Origin: Desmodus rotundus
Lineage: Eukaryota > Chordata > Mammalia > Chiroptera > Phyllostomidae
NCBI RefSeq assembly: GCF_022682495.2
Contig: NC_071395.1
Span: 58,915,242 to 58,979,241 of the forward strand
Length of the DNA: 64,000 nucleotides
Direction: 5' to 3'
The position numbers and the translations under genes are program-made. The notes below the pieces were generated by a model, which worked only from the letters and a program-made list of their open reading frames with translations, was not told the DNA's origin and made no database searches. Below are positions 1 to 12,420 of this stretch, piece after piece (within the stretch, counting starts at the first letter, position 1; each line of letters begins with the position of its first letter).

Positions 1-440
1 TGGTATTTGTCTTTCACCATTTGGCTTGCTTCACTTACCATAATGCTCTCCAGTTCCATTCATGTTGTCACAAAGGGTAGGAGGTCCTTCTTTCTTTCTA
101 CTGTGTACTACTCCATTGTGTAAGTGTACCACAGTTTTTTGATCCACTCTTTTACTTATGGGCACTTAAGCTATTTCCTAATTGCAAGCTATTGTAAATT
201 GTGCTGCTATGAACAAGGGGGTGCACAATTCAACCAGAGACATTGAAATAAAGAGCAAACTGACAGGCAGAGGGTATGTGGGAGGGAGATAACCAGGGAA
301 AGAAGGGAAAGTATTTTTAATGAACATGTATCAAGGACAGGTGGACAAAGCCAAAATGGGGTAGGATTGAGGGTGGGGCAGAGGAAAATGTTGGTGGGAA
401 AATGGAGACAACTGTATTCAAACAACAATAAAAAATGATT
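1..440. mobile_element. L1 3' end with 5' inversion (twin-primed)
   Basis: Bases 1-226 are an L1 3' region in antisense, with the same wording as the minus-strand L1s at 31.8-32.0 kb. From about 227 the sequence switches to the sense strand and runs through the G-rich 3' UTR to the terminus at about 405-440 (ACAACTGTATTCAAACAACAATAAA, then an A-rich tail). Opposite-strand halves of one L1 joined near position 227 are the usual product of twin priming. The left edge lies outside the window. There is no functional coding content. Confidence 0.8.
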
Positions 441-1008
441 TAAAAAAGAAAAAATAATAAAATCAGACTGAGAAGGGAAAAAATAATCCCTTTCTCTCTT
501 TACGCCCTGCCCTCCCCTGCCCTCCCCTCCCCCTCACACATCCTTGCTGTGTGACTCCCAGACATGCAATGTACCCTCCAGGAAGCTGCCTAATAATCTG
601 TTCCTTAATGTTCCCCAACATTTTTTGCTGAAGTCTGTCCCACGGTCATAATAAGGGCCATGGGGCAATCCAGTCACAACCATGGCCTGGGTGGGGGAGA
701 GGCTGTGGGCCTAGGTAAGCAGCTTAGGCTCTTGGCCAATAGCATCACTGCCCATAGGCTGGGGCCACCACAAGCATGTCCTGAAGAGGTGAGCTGCATG
801 AAAGTTTCGTAAAGCTGTGAGGCCCATTTTAATTGTTCATCACATTCTCACATACAGTTAGGCTCCTGTGAGTTATTTACCTTTTAATCAGACTAAATAT
901 TTGAAGATATGCTGTAAATGAGGTAAAAATGTTAACACATTTGAAAAGGTAGGTTGAAAGATTTAGTTTACTTTGCAATAAATAGTCCATGTTTTAATAA
1001 CAATTATA
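441..1008. other. Unassigned non-coding stretch
   Basis: Mixed-composition DNA between the L1 fragment and the first HAL1. It holds a pyrimidine-rich run at about 490-535. I see no exon-like reading frame, no SINE head and no recognisable LTR ends. It may contain an ancient degraded repeat, but nothing here supports a name. Confidence 0.4.
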
Positions 1009-2993
1009 ACACTGCGCCTCCTCGCACACCCAGAACTGACAGAAAATCGAACGGCAAGGAAGTCCGACACCAAGTAGATAAAAAAGAAACATACATCCAG
1101 ACTGGTAGGAGGGGTGGAGACGGGCACTGGGGAGGAGAGGACTCACGTGGCCATGGAGGGACTGAGACTGGCGGAGTGTGGGACAAGCGGGGCAAGCAGT
1201 CCGGCCACTAGCAGACCCTGCAGCTCCGCATTCACCCACAGATAAACCGAGAGGGCCAGACTCAGAGTGGTGGAGAACCGGGCAGGCAGAGCGGCGGGTA
1301 GCACCCCACAGCACCACACACAGATAAACCAGGACGAACAGCGGGGAGCTATGCAGACCACGCAACCCAGGATTCCAGCGCGGGGAAATAAAGCCTCAGA
1401 CCTCTGATTGAAAGCGCCCATGGGGTTTAGGGCAGCAGCAGGAGAGACTCCCAGGCTCAGGAGAGAGGTCGTTGGAGAGACCCACAGGGGCCTAGAGTGT
1501 GCACAGGCCCACCCACTCGGGAACCAGCACCAGAGGGGCCCAGTTTGATTGTGGGTAGCAGAGGGAGTGACTGAAATCCGGTGGAGAGTGGAGCGGGCGC
1601 CATTGCTCCCTCTCGGCCCCTCCCCCATGTATAGCATCATAGCATAGCGACCAGCATTACCCTGCCCAGGGGAACACCTAAGGCTCCATCCCTTTAAGTA
1701 ACAGACATGCCAAGACAAAAAAAAAAAAAAAAAAGGCCCAAATGACAGAACGCTTCAAAGCTCCAGAAAAAATACAACTAAGCGACGAAGAGATAGCCAA
1801 CCTATCAGATGCACAGTTCAAAACACTGGTTATCGAGACACTCACAGAATTGGTTGAATCTGTTCGAAAACCAGATGAAAAAAATGAAGCCTATGCTAAG
1901 AGAAACAAAGGAAAATGTACCACTTCTCATAGTGATGAGAAGGATTTGAGGGGCTCAAATCAACGGTGTGGACCAGAAGGAAGAAAGAAACATCCAACCA
2001 GAAAAGAATGAAGAAACAAGAACTCGGAAAAATGAGGAGAGGCTTAGGAACCTCCAGGACATCTCAAAACGTTCCAACATCCGAATTAGAGGGGTGCCAG
2101 AAGGAGAAGAGGAAGAACAAAAAAATGAAAACTTATTTGAACAAATAATGAAGGAGAACTTCCCTCATCTGGCAAAGGAAATAGACTTCCAGGAAGTCCA
2201 GGAAGCTCAGAGAGTCCCAAAGAAGCTGGACCCAAGGAGGAACACACCAAGGCACAACATAATTACATTACCCAAGATGAAACAGAAGGAGAGAATCTTA
2301 GAAGCAGCAAGAAAAGATGACACAGTTACCTACAAAGGGGTTCCCTAAAAGACTGTCAGTGACTGTCAGCTGATTTCTCAAAAGAGACCTTACAGACAAG
2401 AAGGGACTGGCAAGAAGTATTCCAAGTCATGAAAGGCAAGGGCCTACATCCAAGATTACTGTATCCAGCAAAGCTATCATTTAGAATGGAAGGGAAGATA
2501 AAGCGCTTCTCAGATAAGGTCAAGTTAAAGGAGTTCATCATCACCAAGCCCTTATTATATGAAATGTTAAAGGGACTTATCTAAGAAAAAGAAGATCAAA
2601 AATAGGAACAGTAAAAATGACAGCAAACTCACAGTTATTAACGACCACACCTAAAACAAAAACAAGAGCAAACTAGGCAAACAACTAGAACAGGAACAGA
2701 ACCATAGTGATGGAGATCACATGGAGGGGTGTCAATAGGGGAGTGGGAGAGGGAGAGGGGGGGAAAGGTACAGAGAATAAGGAGCATAGATGATAGGTGG
2801 AAAATAGACAGGGGGAGGGTAAAAATAGTGTAGGAAATGTAGAAGCCAAAGAACTTATAAGTATGACCCATGGACATGAACTATAGGGGGGGGGAATGTG
2901 GGAGGGAGGGGGTGGGCAGGATGGAGTTGAGTGAAGGGGAGGAAATGGGAACAACTGTAATAGCATAATCAATAAATATATATAAAAAAAAAA
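1009..2993 (+). mobile_element. HAL1-like half-LINE, copy A
   Basis: An L1-derived element with a GC-rich 5' region (from about 1009), an A-rich run at about 1717-1734, an ORF1 remnant and a purine-rich 3' UTR. It ends near 2993 with CTGTAATAGCATAATCAATAAA and poly(A). There is no ORF2. The 5' end starts at ACTGCGCCTCC, so roughly 40 bp including the YY1-like site of the complete copies is missing. I found no convincing TSD. The name HAL1 rests on the ORF1-only architecture known for mammalian half-LINEs. Confidence 0.8.
1742..2583 (+). pseudogene. HAL1 ORF1 remnant (copy A)
   Basis: The protein resembles the L1 ORF1 RNA-binding chaperone: an N-terminal segment with EKIQLSDEEIANLSDAQF, a KNEERLRNLQD stretch, the RRM-like part with GVPEGEEEEQ and a C-terminal part with HPRLLYPAKL. 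The frame is broken by an extra A in an A-run at about 1879-1885. It is also broken by the altered block at about 1918-1960 whose TGA is shared with copy F. A further 3' disruption lies near 2350, where a short ACTGTCAG duplication is visible. It cannot encode a full ORF1p. Confidence 0.75.
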
Positions 2994-3637
2994 AGAATTT
3001 AGGTCCCTGATACCATGGTTGCTTCAGCCTCTGGAATTGCAGGTCATTTGGACCATGTAAGTAACCTCTGCTGAATCTTTTTTTGGAAGAGATAGAAGGA
3101 AAGGTTGGGACTCAGCAGTTGATTATCATTTTCTGGAGTACAGAGATCCCAGAATTTATTCAAAGAATGTATGCTGTGTATCATTACATGTGAGTATAAC
3201 AACTAAAGCAAACTCTTCTTTTAAACAATTCTGTACCTTTTCTACTGATCTAAATGCCTTCGGTAAAAAAGAGAGAGAGAAGAGAGAAAATGTGTATGAG
3301 AAACTATAACACTATGTAGGATTATGCAAGTATATACCCTCTAGCTTGTTATTAAAATTATGATGAATATTTTTGTAAATTCACCATATTATCTGCTATT
3401 TTTTTACAACATCTTGGAAATTCCATCATTTCCTTACATATCTGGGCTTTCTCCTTCATGCCAAAACAGAGGGAGAAGAGGAAAAAATAGATTTATTCTT
3501 TTCAGTGATTACATTAACTTATATTAATTAAAAATATTTTTAAACACATTTAATAATCCTGTTATATACAATTTATACATTTTAAATATTTATCAATTTC
3601 ATAATCTTCAACTAGAAAATTTATACTATTTTCTTCT
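2994..3637. other. Unassigned AT-rich stretch
   Basis: Between HAL1 copies A and B. It has an AG-rich run near 3270-3290, and the second half is AT-rich. No convincing exon, tRNA-like or LTR structure was seen. Confidence 0.4.
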
Positions 3638-5577
3638 TTTTTTAAAATATATTTTATTGAATATGCTATTATAGTTGTCCCATTTCCCCCCTTCACTCCA
3701 CTCCATCCTGTACATCCCCTCCCTCCCACATTCCACCCTATAGTTCATGTCCATGGGTCATACATATAAGTTCTTTGGCTTCTACATTTCCTATACTATT
3801 CTTAACCTCCCCCTGTCTATTTTCTACCTACCATTTATGATACTTATTCTCTATACCTTTCCCCCCTCTCTCCACCTCCCACTCCCCTATTGATAACTCT
3901 CCATGTGATCTCCATTTCTGTGGTTCTGTTTCTGTTCTAGTTGTTTGCTTAGTTTGCTTTTGTTTTTGTTTTAGGTGTGGTTGTTAATAACTGTGAGTTT
4001 GCTGTCATTTTTACTGTTCATATTTTTTATCTTCTTTTTCTTAGGTAACTCCCTTTAACATTTCATATAATAAGGGCTTGGTGATGATGAACTTCTTTAA
4101 CTTGACCTTATCTGAGAAGCACTTTATCTGCCTTCCATTCTAAATGAAAGCTTTACTGGTCAGAGCAATCTTGGATGTAGGTCCTAGCCTTTCATGACTT
4201 GGAATACCTCTTTCCAGCCACTTCTTGCCTGTAAGGTCTCTTTTGAGAAATCAGCTGACAGTCTTATGGGCACTCCCTTGTAGGTAACTGTGTCCTTTTT
4301 GCTTGCTGCTTCTAAGATTCTCTCCTTATCTTTAATCTTAGCTAATGTAATTATGTAATTATGATGTGCCTTGGTGTGTTCCTCCTTGGGTCCAGCTTCT
4401 TTGGGACTCTCTGAGCTTCCTGGACTTCCTGGAAGTCTATTTCCTTTGCCAGATGAGGGAAGTTCTCCTTCATTATTTGTTCAAATAAGTTTTCAATTTT
4501 TTGTTCTTCCTCTTCTCCTTCTGGTACCCCTATAATTTGGATGTTGGAACATTTTAAGATATCCTGTAGGTTCCTAAGCCTCTCCTCATTTTTCCGAGTT
4601 CTTGTTTCTTCATTCTTTTCTGGTTGGATGTTTCTTTCTTCCTTCAGGTCCACACCATTGATTTGAGTCCCAGTTTCCTTCCCATAACTATTGGTTCCTT
4701 GTACATTTTCCTTTGTTTCTCTTAGCATAGGCTTTGTTTTTTCATCTGGTTTTCGAACAGATTCAACCAATCTGTGAGCATCTTGATAACCAGTGTTTTG
4801 AACTGTGCACCTGATAGGTTGGCTATCTCTTCCTTGCTTAGTTGTATTTTTTCTGGAGCTTTGAAGTGTTCTTTCTTTGGGGCCATTTTTTTTTTTTTTT
4901 GTCTTGGCGCACCTGTTATGTAAAGGGACAGAGCCTTAGGTATTCACCAGTTGTGGGGTAACACTCCTCACTGCCCTGTGACACTGTATGTGGGGAAGGG
5001 GTCTTATAGGGAGCAGTGGTGCTTGCTCTACTCTCTTCCAGTTTTCAGTCACTCCCTCTGCTACCCACAATCAAACTTTGTCCTTCTGGTGCTTCTTCCC
5101 TAGTGGGTAGGTTTGTGTACATTCTAGGCCCCTGTGGGTCTCTCCAATGAACCCTCCTGTGAGGCCGGTAGTTTCTCCTGCTGCTGCTTCAACCCCCACA
5201 GGTGTTTTCATTCAGTGGTTTGAGGCATTATTTCCCCACGCTGGAACTCTGGGTTGCATGGTCTGTCACCAGGTCCACCATCTGCTGCCTCACTGGCCAG
5301 CTGTAGCCTTGCCTGCCCCTCTCCACAATCGGCCATCTCTCTGGGTCTGCTAGCCGCCGCCTTGGCCTGAGTCCTCTCTGCCCTGCTGCCTGTCTCTGCC
5401 CTTCCTACTGTTCTGGATGAATGTTTCTTCTTTATCTCCTTGGTTGTCAAAATTCCATACAGTTCGATTTTCTGTCAGTTCTGGTTGTTTTTTGTTTTTA
5501 AATTTTTGTTGTCCTTCTTTTGTTTCTGTGAGGAGGCAGAGTATATCTACCTACACCTCCATCTCGGCCAGAAGTCC
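3638..5577 (-). mobile_element. HAL1-like half-LINE, copy B (near full length)
   Basis: Antisense element: its 3' end is at about 3638-3690 (A-rich tail seen as T-rich) and its 5' end at about 5577. Read in sense, the 5' end starts GGCCGAGATGGAGGTGTAG, so the YY1-like core GATGGCGGC of copies D, E and F is altered to GATGGAGG. ORF1 lies at about 4066-4888 and ORF2 is absent. The central ORF1 block reads CAAGGAACCAATAGT, the apparently ancestral form, unlike copies A, F and G. TSDs are not evident. Confidence 0.8.
4066..4888 (-). pseudogene. HAL1 ORF1 remnant (copy B)
   Basis: The longest intact part (about 4351-4770) encodes the segment from VESVRKPDEKTKPM through KNEERLRNLQD and GVPEGEEEEQ to the start of the C-terminal domain. 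It then meets a stop near 4351, where a short TAATTATG-type duplication disrupts the frame. Downstream codons matching the rest of the C-terminal domain continue to about 4066. The N-terminal start region at about 4880 is also frameshifted. It is non-functional. Confidence 0.7.
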
Positions 5578-5971
5578 TAATTAAAATATTTATTGAAGCC
5601 TTTATGATAAACCTAAGTATCTTCCATTTAGTAGATATACACTTCAAAATAGCTTCACAGAAACATTCACAAACCAAATGGCTTCAATGTACTGTTTAAA
5701 ATAGACTTATGAAAACTTAGATGTGGAAATTTATTTAGATACTACCTAGTGCAAATTTTCAGTTTACAAATTATTGGGGGAAGTAATTTGACCCTAACAG
5801 AAACTGGTTTTAGTGTTTATGTTCCAAATACTTCCTAAAATATGCCAATAATAAAAATTCTTAGAATCAGTGCAATAAAGGTGAAGAAAAGAAAAATTTA
5901 ATGAAGCTTGATTTAGGTCACTTGTATAGTATGTGACTGTTCTAAGATATGTGGGTGGAACTGTTCAGGTG
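5578..5971. other. Unassigned AT-rich stretch before the provirus
   Basis: Low-complexity-leaning AT-rich DNA without a recognisable gene or repeat head. It is the left flank of the provirus, whose duplicated target base set begins at 5972. Confidence 0.4.
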
Positions 5972-5977
5972 GGTCAA

Positions 5978-6544
5978 TATAACCCACACCACCAGACCGT
6001 TCTGTGTGGTGTGGGCCCAGCTCCCATTCGAAAAGGCCAATGGAAAGCGAGGTCCAGCACTCAGGACCCACGCCTATGGATAGGTTCTCCCACAGGGAAT
6101 CAGGCCTACATTGTACCTAGGCCGCTTTGAGACTTGCTTTTTGCTAACACTCCCTCACCCTGAATTGAGGCAGCAAATGTTTACTGCATATCTTTAAAGT
6201 AACTTCCTAAAATCTACGCTAAACCTTGCAAGGATGAGTGTAACCAGTTCAACCACTTTCCTTTTTACATTTGCAAATATCCTTCTTTTTTGATGTAATT
6301 AACAACATCCTCTCCTTTGTTTTCTGTAAAAGGTAACCACCTAAAGTGCATAGTAAATGAGGACCATCCTCAATGTAATGTGCCCAGAAAAGCAATAAAA
6401 GCCTGTCAAGGCAAGGGTTGGGGTGCTCTCCCCTTGAGAGAGTGGCCGAGCCATCCTTTTTCCTCCACAGGACTTGGTAGTCCGTGTGAATTTGTCTTGT
6501 CTCAGCCACAACACCTTGGACACTGCAGGCTGGTGCCCGCATCA
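5978..6544 (+). repeat. 5' LTR of the provirus
   Basis: It starts TATAACCC after the GGTCAA flank and ends GCATCA directly before the primer binding site. It contains a polyadenylation signal AATAAA at 6394-6399. It matches the 3' LTR along its length but differs by several dozen substitutions and small indels by eye, concentrated toward both ends. The first bases are TA rather than TG. The first ~15 bp also differ from the 3' LTR (about ten extra bases). Confidence 0.85.
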
Positions 6545-6546
6545 GC

Positions 6547-6565
6547 TAGCACCCTGAACAGGGAC
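6547..6565 (+). promoter_or_regulatory. Primer binding site, tRNA-Lys-like
   Basis: TAGCACCCTGAACAGGGAC lies two bases after the 5' LTR end. The 3' half GAACAGGGAC agrees with the lysine-type (Lys3) retroviral primer binding site, and the 5' half has several substitutions. The position fits. Confidence 0.7.
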
Positions 6566-7676
6566 CCAGGGCTACGAGCCGTCGTTTTGGACAACACACC
6601 AACTTGGTTGGAATGCGCACATCGGCCCAGGTGAAGGCCAATGACACTGAGTGCTTTTTGGTTAGGTCATAGGGTATGTTAGATTTCAGAGGAAAAGGGT
6701 TTTCTTCCTAGGTCTCCCTCTCTTGCGACCTCTTTACATCTGTACCTTCTTTAGTAAGCAGGAGCCTTACTCTCTCTCCTAAGTATTTGCTGCAATCTCT
6801 TGGGCACGGGTCGAGTAGTTAAGAGCCACAAGGGCGCTCGCCGCTAAAAGTCACCCATGACAGTATTAGCTGGATGTGGACTGGGTCAGAACACTAGGTT
6901 TCTTGCCAGCCGCAGGCAAAAGTCCATGCAACGAGAGGCACACTGTAAAAACACTCAAAAGCCCATCCCCACAGCACAACCCCCAACTAGGTCTAGACTT
7001 GGAAGAAAGAGCAAAGACTTTCCCTGTAATCAGCTTTAAAAACAGCAACTAGTTACAGGAATATTTTAAAAGCATCTCAGCAAATTTTTTCTTTCAAGCC
7101 GCCTCTTGCGGTCTTTTCGATTTTGCCTTTTCCCTCTGTCTGCCTGCATAAGGAAGTGAATGAGTGTTTCAGTTTGACCAGACTCTGAATATCGCTTTCC
7201 AGAAGAATTTAGTGTTAGTCACAGGTTTTGTATGAGAGCTTTTAGCATTCGCCAAGCTCCGAAGACAAAAGGCACTTCTTCCCCTCAGCCCGAGAAACTG
7301 TGTTCCCATGTGAGTTGGAACCTTGCAAGGGTGTCTGGGATCAATCCCCGAGACGTGCAGGGGCCTTATAGGGACCTCCAACACTGCTTAATTTAACTTC
7401 TGGCTCATCTGGGAAGCACCATGTAAAGGTTGGTTACCTAGAGCTACGAGCCCCCCACCTCGCAGCCCTAAATGCTGGGGGAGAACCAGAAACCCATAAG
7501 CAGGGTGAGGGTACTTGGAAAGTCCGGTACCCCTCTTCCTGACTGTCTTTCACTAACAGCACATTTCGACCCACCACACTATATCCCTCAATAGCTAACT
7601 AGTTAGGGTTCAGCACAGGCGGCAGAATCTGAAAAGACAACAGTTGAAAGTAAAAAGGAGCCCTTTAATAGCAAGA
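6566..7676 (+). other. Provirus leader, non-coding
   Basis: About 1.1 kb between the primer binding site and the gag-like start, unusually long for a betaretroviral leader. No long conserved frame is visible. TGGCTCATCTGGGA at 7401-7414 loosely resembles the inner part of a gammaretrovirus-type primer binding site. The leader may derive from a different retroelement than the coding part (inference). Confidence 0.5.
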
Positions 7677-9123
7677 ATGGGCTCTGATTTATCTAAAGAA
7701 CAGGAAGTTTAGCCACTGGTGTTACAGTAGCTCCTCCAGGAAGTGGGTTGCAAGGTGAAGGAGCAGCATCTCATTCAGCTTTTACAAATTATAAAGGAAT
7801 ACTACCCTGCTTTTCCTGATGAGGGAACCTTAGATGTAAAGGTTTGGGAAGATGTAGGCGATAGGTTATGATCTTTACAGGACAGTGGTGTTTCTATCGT
7901 AACTCAAAATTTAATAACTTGGGGACTAGTCAGGACTGCTCTCCTGCCAATATGGGCTAGGAGACCAGAACTAGTCACAAAGGAAGATAAAGAGTCTAGT
8001 TCAGAGATGGAAGTCATATGTAATATAGTGGAAAGAACCAGCTATAAAAGTTCTGCCTACAGCCCCACTGGAGGACCTGTTTCGTAGCCGTCGCTCCTTA
8101 CTTCAACTCTGGGAGCGTTCCTCCTTGCAGGATGACTCACCACCAAGATAGCCAGAAAATTTAGACAGATAATACTGTTAGGGCCATATGACGGTGCCTG
8201 CGGCAGGCAGCAGAAGCTGGGGATTTAGATGCCCTTTCAGCCTTCCCCATTATAGTCAAGGGTCGAAGAAATGTCCATGGACCCCTTCCTTTTTTCCTTT
8301 ACAAGGATCTAAAAAAGAGCATTAGAGAAAATGGGCTTCAGTCTCCTTATACTAATGGGCTATTTCAAAACCATCACTGACAACTATAGAATAGCCCCCT
8401 TGTGACTGGATTGCCCTGGCCAGGACAGTCTTAACCCCAGCTCAGTTCACAGCCTGGCATTTGGAGTACTCTCAGCGAGCTGGCCACCAAGCGGCCGAGA
8501 ATGCACAAGTGAGTAATTCTGTCACCCTCCTTATGTTGCTTGGGTCTGGTGATTTTGCCACCACTGCGGATCAGGCCAGGCTTGATCCTCATGCTTTTAG
8601 TCAAAGTACTCAAATTGCTCTCAGAGCCATGAAGGCTGTGCCTGACTGCAGGGAATTTCTTCCTTTAACAATATCCATCAGGGTGCTGCAGAGGCATATA
8701 TTGACTTTATTGATCGCCTCCAAGAAGCTATTACAAGGCAAGTAGATAATGACAGAGCAGCCAAATCTCTTTTGTGGCAGTTAGCTTATGAAAACGCTAA
8801 CAAAGACTGCAGGACCATTATAGGACCCCTGCGAACTACCACCAAAGACACCAGTGAGTTTATCAAGTTTTGCCAAGATGTTGGCACAGAGAAGCATAAG
8901 ACTTCTGTCTTAGCTGCTGCAATTAAGGGAGATCCAAGATGTTACAATTGTGGAAAGCCTGGTCACCTGCACAAGGATTGTTTGTCCACACCAGAAGGGC
9001 GAAAGGGTAATTACAAGCTTCCCCTAAAGGATTGTCTGAGCTGTGGCAAGGGCAGGCATTAGGCAAAGGAATGCCACTCTAAATTTGACAAAAATGGCCA
9101 ACCTATTCAGGGAAACTTCTGAG
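7677..9123 (+). pseudogene. gag: gag remnant
   Basis: It begins with a myristoylation-type start MGSDLSKEQE at 7677, stopped by TAG at 7710-7712. Capsid sequence recognisable at about 8690-8900 (QLAYENANKDC, EFIKFCQDVG) corresponds to the C-terminal capsid/major homology region. A CX2CX4HX4C zinc knuckle (CYNCGKPGHLHKDC) is at about 8938-8981. A second knuckle, CLSCGKGRH at about 9036-9059, is cut by TAG at 9060-9062. Several frameshifts separate these islands. This would be the Gag polyprotein of a class II retrovirus; it is non-functional here. Confidence 0.8.
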
Positions 9124-9911
9124 GGGGCGCCCGATCCAGCTTCCCCAACCCAAATCGGAGCTTTCAGAAAAGCAATCAATATCAGGGGATGCAGGGAAAT
9201 GAACAATTTCTGACCTTCGGGCAGCCACCCACAGAAGCACAGGGTTGGAATTTGTCACCACCAATGAGCTCATCTTAAAGGAACAGGATCAAGTAATTAT
9301 AGCTCCCATTGGTATCTGGGGACCTTTGCCCCCAGGAACGGTCAGTTTAATCTTAGGGAGATCCAGTATTACTACCAAAGGCATTTTTCGGCCAGGGATC
9401 ATTGACTCAGACTATCAAGGGGAAATTAAAATCATGCTTAAAGCTTCTGGCTATCATATTATTCCCGCTCAAACGTGCATTGCTCAGCTGCTCCTACTCC
9501 CCTACGTAATCTCAAAGACTCAAAATACAGTGAGTGGGGAAGGAGGCTTCGGTAGTACAGACAATCAATCAGTGTTTTTGGACAGAATCAATCAAATTAA
9601 ATAAACCAATCTTACAAATAAAGATAAAGGATAAGACCTTTCAAGGCCTCATAGTAACAGGAGCCAACACCTCCGTTATCTCAAATCAGTTTTGGCCTCC
9701 AGAGTGGCCTCTAACAGACAGCAGAACGCCTGTGACAGGTGTTGGGGGAGTTTCTCAACCACAAGTCAGTGTATGGTGTCTTAAATGTTACAGACCAGAA
9801 GGACAGGTAGGGAGAATTCAACCATATATCCTGCTTATGCCCCTTAATATTTGGGGTCGTGATCTCCTCAGTCACTGGGGGATGCAAATCTCTCTGCCGC
9901 ATTTTCCCTAA
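9124..9911 (+). pseudogene. pro: pro remnant: dUTPase domain plus aspartic protease
   Basis: The first part (open 9245-9604) is a dUTPase domain: LGRSSITTKG and GIIDSDYQGEI match conserved dUTPase motifs. A dUTPase in pro is typical of betaretroviruses. A second open stretch in another frame (9534-9911) is the retroviral protease; its flap and C-terminal IWGRDLL motif are visible. The catalytic triad position reads VTG in LIVTGANTS, so the catalytic aspartate is gone. The frame change between domains and the active-site change make it inactive. Confidence 0.8.
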
Positions 9912-12420
9912 TGGCCACTGCTCTTATAACTCCCCTACTGCTTACCTGGCTCTCCAATACACCCGTATGGGTTGATCAGTGGCCACTTAAAGGAGAGCAA
10001 CTTGAACAGACCTGCTATTTAGTTAAACAACAGTTAGAAGCAGGTCACATTGAACCCTCTAACAGCCCTTGTAATACACCTATTTTTGTTGTACCAAAGA
10101 AATCTGGCAAATGGAGGCTTATTCATGATCTAAGAAAAATCAATGAAATGCTCCAACCTATGGGCCCCCTACAGCTGCGAGTTCCCGATCCAGCTTGCAT
10201 TCCAAAGGATTGGCCACTTTTAGTTATTGACCTAAAGGATTGTTTCTTTACAATCCCTTTAGCAGAAAAAGATCTGGAGTGTTTCAAATGTTCCCTCCCA
10301 GTCATTAACAATTCTCAGCCTTTACAGCAGTTTAAATGGAGAGTTTTGCCTCAGGGAATGCTCAACAGGCCAAACATCTGCCAGCATTTTGTTCATAGAG
10401 CCATTCAGCCAGTAAGAGATCAGTTTCCTAATTTAATTATCTATCATTATATGGATGACATCCTGATCGCAGCTCCTTCACAAGATATTTTAGCAAAAAC
10501 TGCTTCCTTTCTTAAGAATTCTGTAGCCTCTGCTGGGCTGGTAATTGCTCCAGAAAAAATCTAGCATTAAGAACCTTGGAAATATTTAGGCTATATCCTT
10601 TTTAATAGGGCAATCTGGCCTCAAGTCCTTCAAATTAATCTGCCCAAGTATTTAACTCTTAATTGCCTCCAACAACTCCTGGGTGCTACCCAGCCTTGGA
10701 ATATGTACCTAACAATTAACTCATTTATTTAATGCCCTTAAAGTGGACCCAGGTCTTCATTTCCCCAGAAAACTGTCCTCCAAGGCCCTACAAGAATTAA
10801 ATATAATAAATCAACATATTCAGCAGCGACAACTAACCAGAATTAATTCACAATTTCCTTTCTGACTTTTCTGTTTCCCAACCTTAGGCACCCCAATGGG
10901 TCTTATAGGACAGCTATCACCCCACTTAACTATGATAGAATGGCTTTTTCTGTCTCATCAACCACAACGTACTATTACCACCTATATAACTGCATTGTGC
11001 CATCTCATTATAAAAGGACATGAGTGAACACAGCAGTTATTTGGATATGATCCTGCCTTTATTAACTGTCCCCTTAAATTGTTTATTTACAACAATTGGA
11101 AGCTCAATCTTTGGAATTTCAGTGTGCCATAGCTGACTTTGTAGGGGGACTAGAAATTAACCTGCCTTCAGATAGATTGCTTCAAAACATTCCATTCCTT
11201 CAAATAAGGCTACCAGAAAAGGTCAGCCCAATGCCAATAACTGGGGTGAGAACTGTGTTTCTTCATGGGTCCAGAAAAACTGGATGGGCTGCTACTACCT
11301 GGCAAGAGGACAAAAACTGAAGAAGTTTTGTATCCTCACTACATTCCTCTACTCAAAGGGCTGAGCTTTTTGCTGCAATCATGGCCCTGTGGCAATGGCC
11401 CCAGGAACATTTGAATATTGTCTGTGACTCAGGGTATACTGTTTATACTATTCTGCATCTAGATCAGGCATTAATTAAGACTTCTATTGACCCCAATCTA
11501 CTTACCCTATTTTTGACCCTACAGTCCCTCCTTGACGGGCAAGAACACCCCATCTTCATTACTCATATTCGATCCCATTCAGGGTTGCCTGACCCCCTGG
11601 TGGATGGTAACAATAAGGCAGATGCCTTAGTCAGTGTTCTTACTGCCTTCTGGAAAACAACAGCTTCTCATCAGTCTCTTCATCAAAATAGCCAGGCACT
11701 TTGACATTGAAAGCGATTTGACATTCCTAGCTCCCAAGGTAAGCAAATTATTAAAGAATGTCCTGATTGCCAAGCCCTTAGCAAGGCACCCCCATCTACA
11801 GGAGTTAATCCTTGAGGACTAAGTTCTCAAATAATTTCGCAAACAGATGTCATTACTCATTACTCTCCCTTTGGGAAATTCAAATATGTTCATATTTCTA
11901 TTGATACTTATCCTGGCACCCTGCATGCATCTGCTTTAACAGGAGAATCTGCTAAAAATATACAAGCATTTAGTCATTTAGGACAGCCTCAGCAAATAAA
12001 AACTGATAATGGCCCTGAATACCTTGCCCATTCCACTCAGGTCTTCCTTCAGCATTGGAATATCCAACATAAAACAGGAATACCTTACAATCCAACTGGT
12101 CAGGCAATTGTAGAACAGGCTCACCATACTTTTAAAAATCTTATTAAAAAACAAAAAGGGGAAATTATGAGTCCTCCACCAAAAGTTTGACTATGTTAGC
12201 CATGTTTACCTATAATTTTCTAAGTTGTGATGAATCACTCTGTACTCCAATTGAAAAACATTTTCAGACAAAAGAGTCAAAACCGCCTTACCCTCAGGTT
12301 TTATATAGAGATCCGTTGGGAGATGGCTCTTGGCAGGGCCCTGTAGATCTCTTAACATGGGGAAGAGGGTATGCATGTATTTCCATTCCTACAGGTCCTG
12401 TCTGGCTACCAGCCGAAAGA
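9911..12420 (+). pseudogene. pol: pol remnant: reverse transcriptase, RNase H, integrase
   Basis: The reverse transcriptase fingers and palm are open from 9911 to the TAG at 10562-10564, including LPQGM and the catalytic YMDD (about 10451-10462). Thumb/connection sequence continues with stops to about 11080. RNase H lies at about 11250-11640, with its first acidic residue replaced in FLHGS. The integrase core follows at about 11880-12180, with SIDTYPG, TDNGPEY and IVEQAH marking the D,D,E triad, then a TGA at 12188-12190. An integrase C-terminal-like stretch (YRDPLGDGSWQGP, LLTWGRGY) is at about 12300-12420. Confidence 0.85.

Noticed and set aside
2638..2972. Ser/Pro/Leu-rich frames antisense to the HAL1 3' UTR, recurring at 20150, 28011 and 62258
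   Set aside because: The G-rich 3' UTR complement gives pyrimidine-rich frames by composition; they recur because the element recurs.
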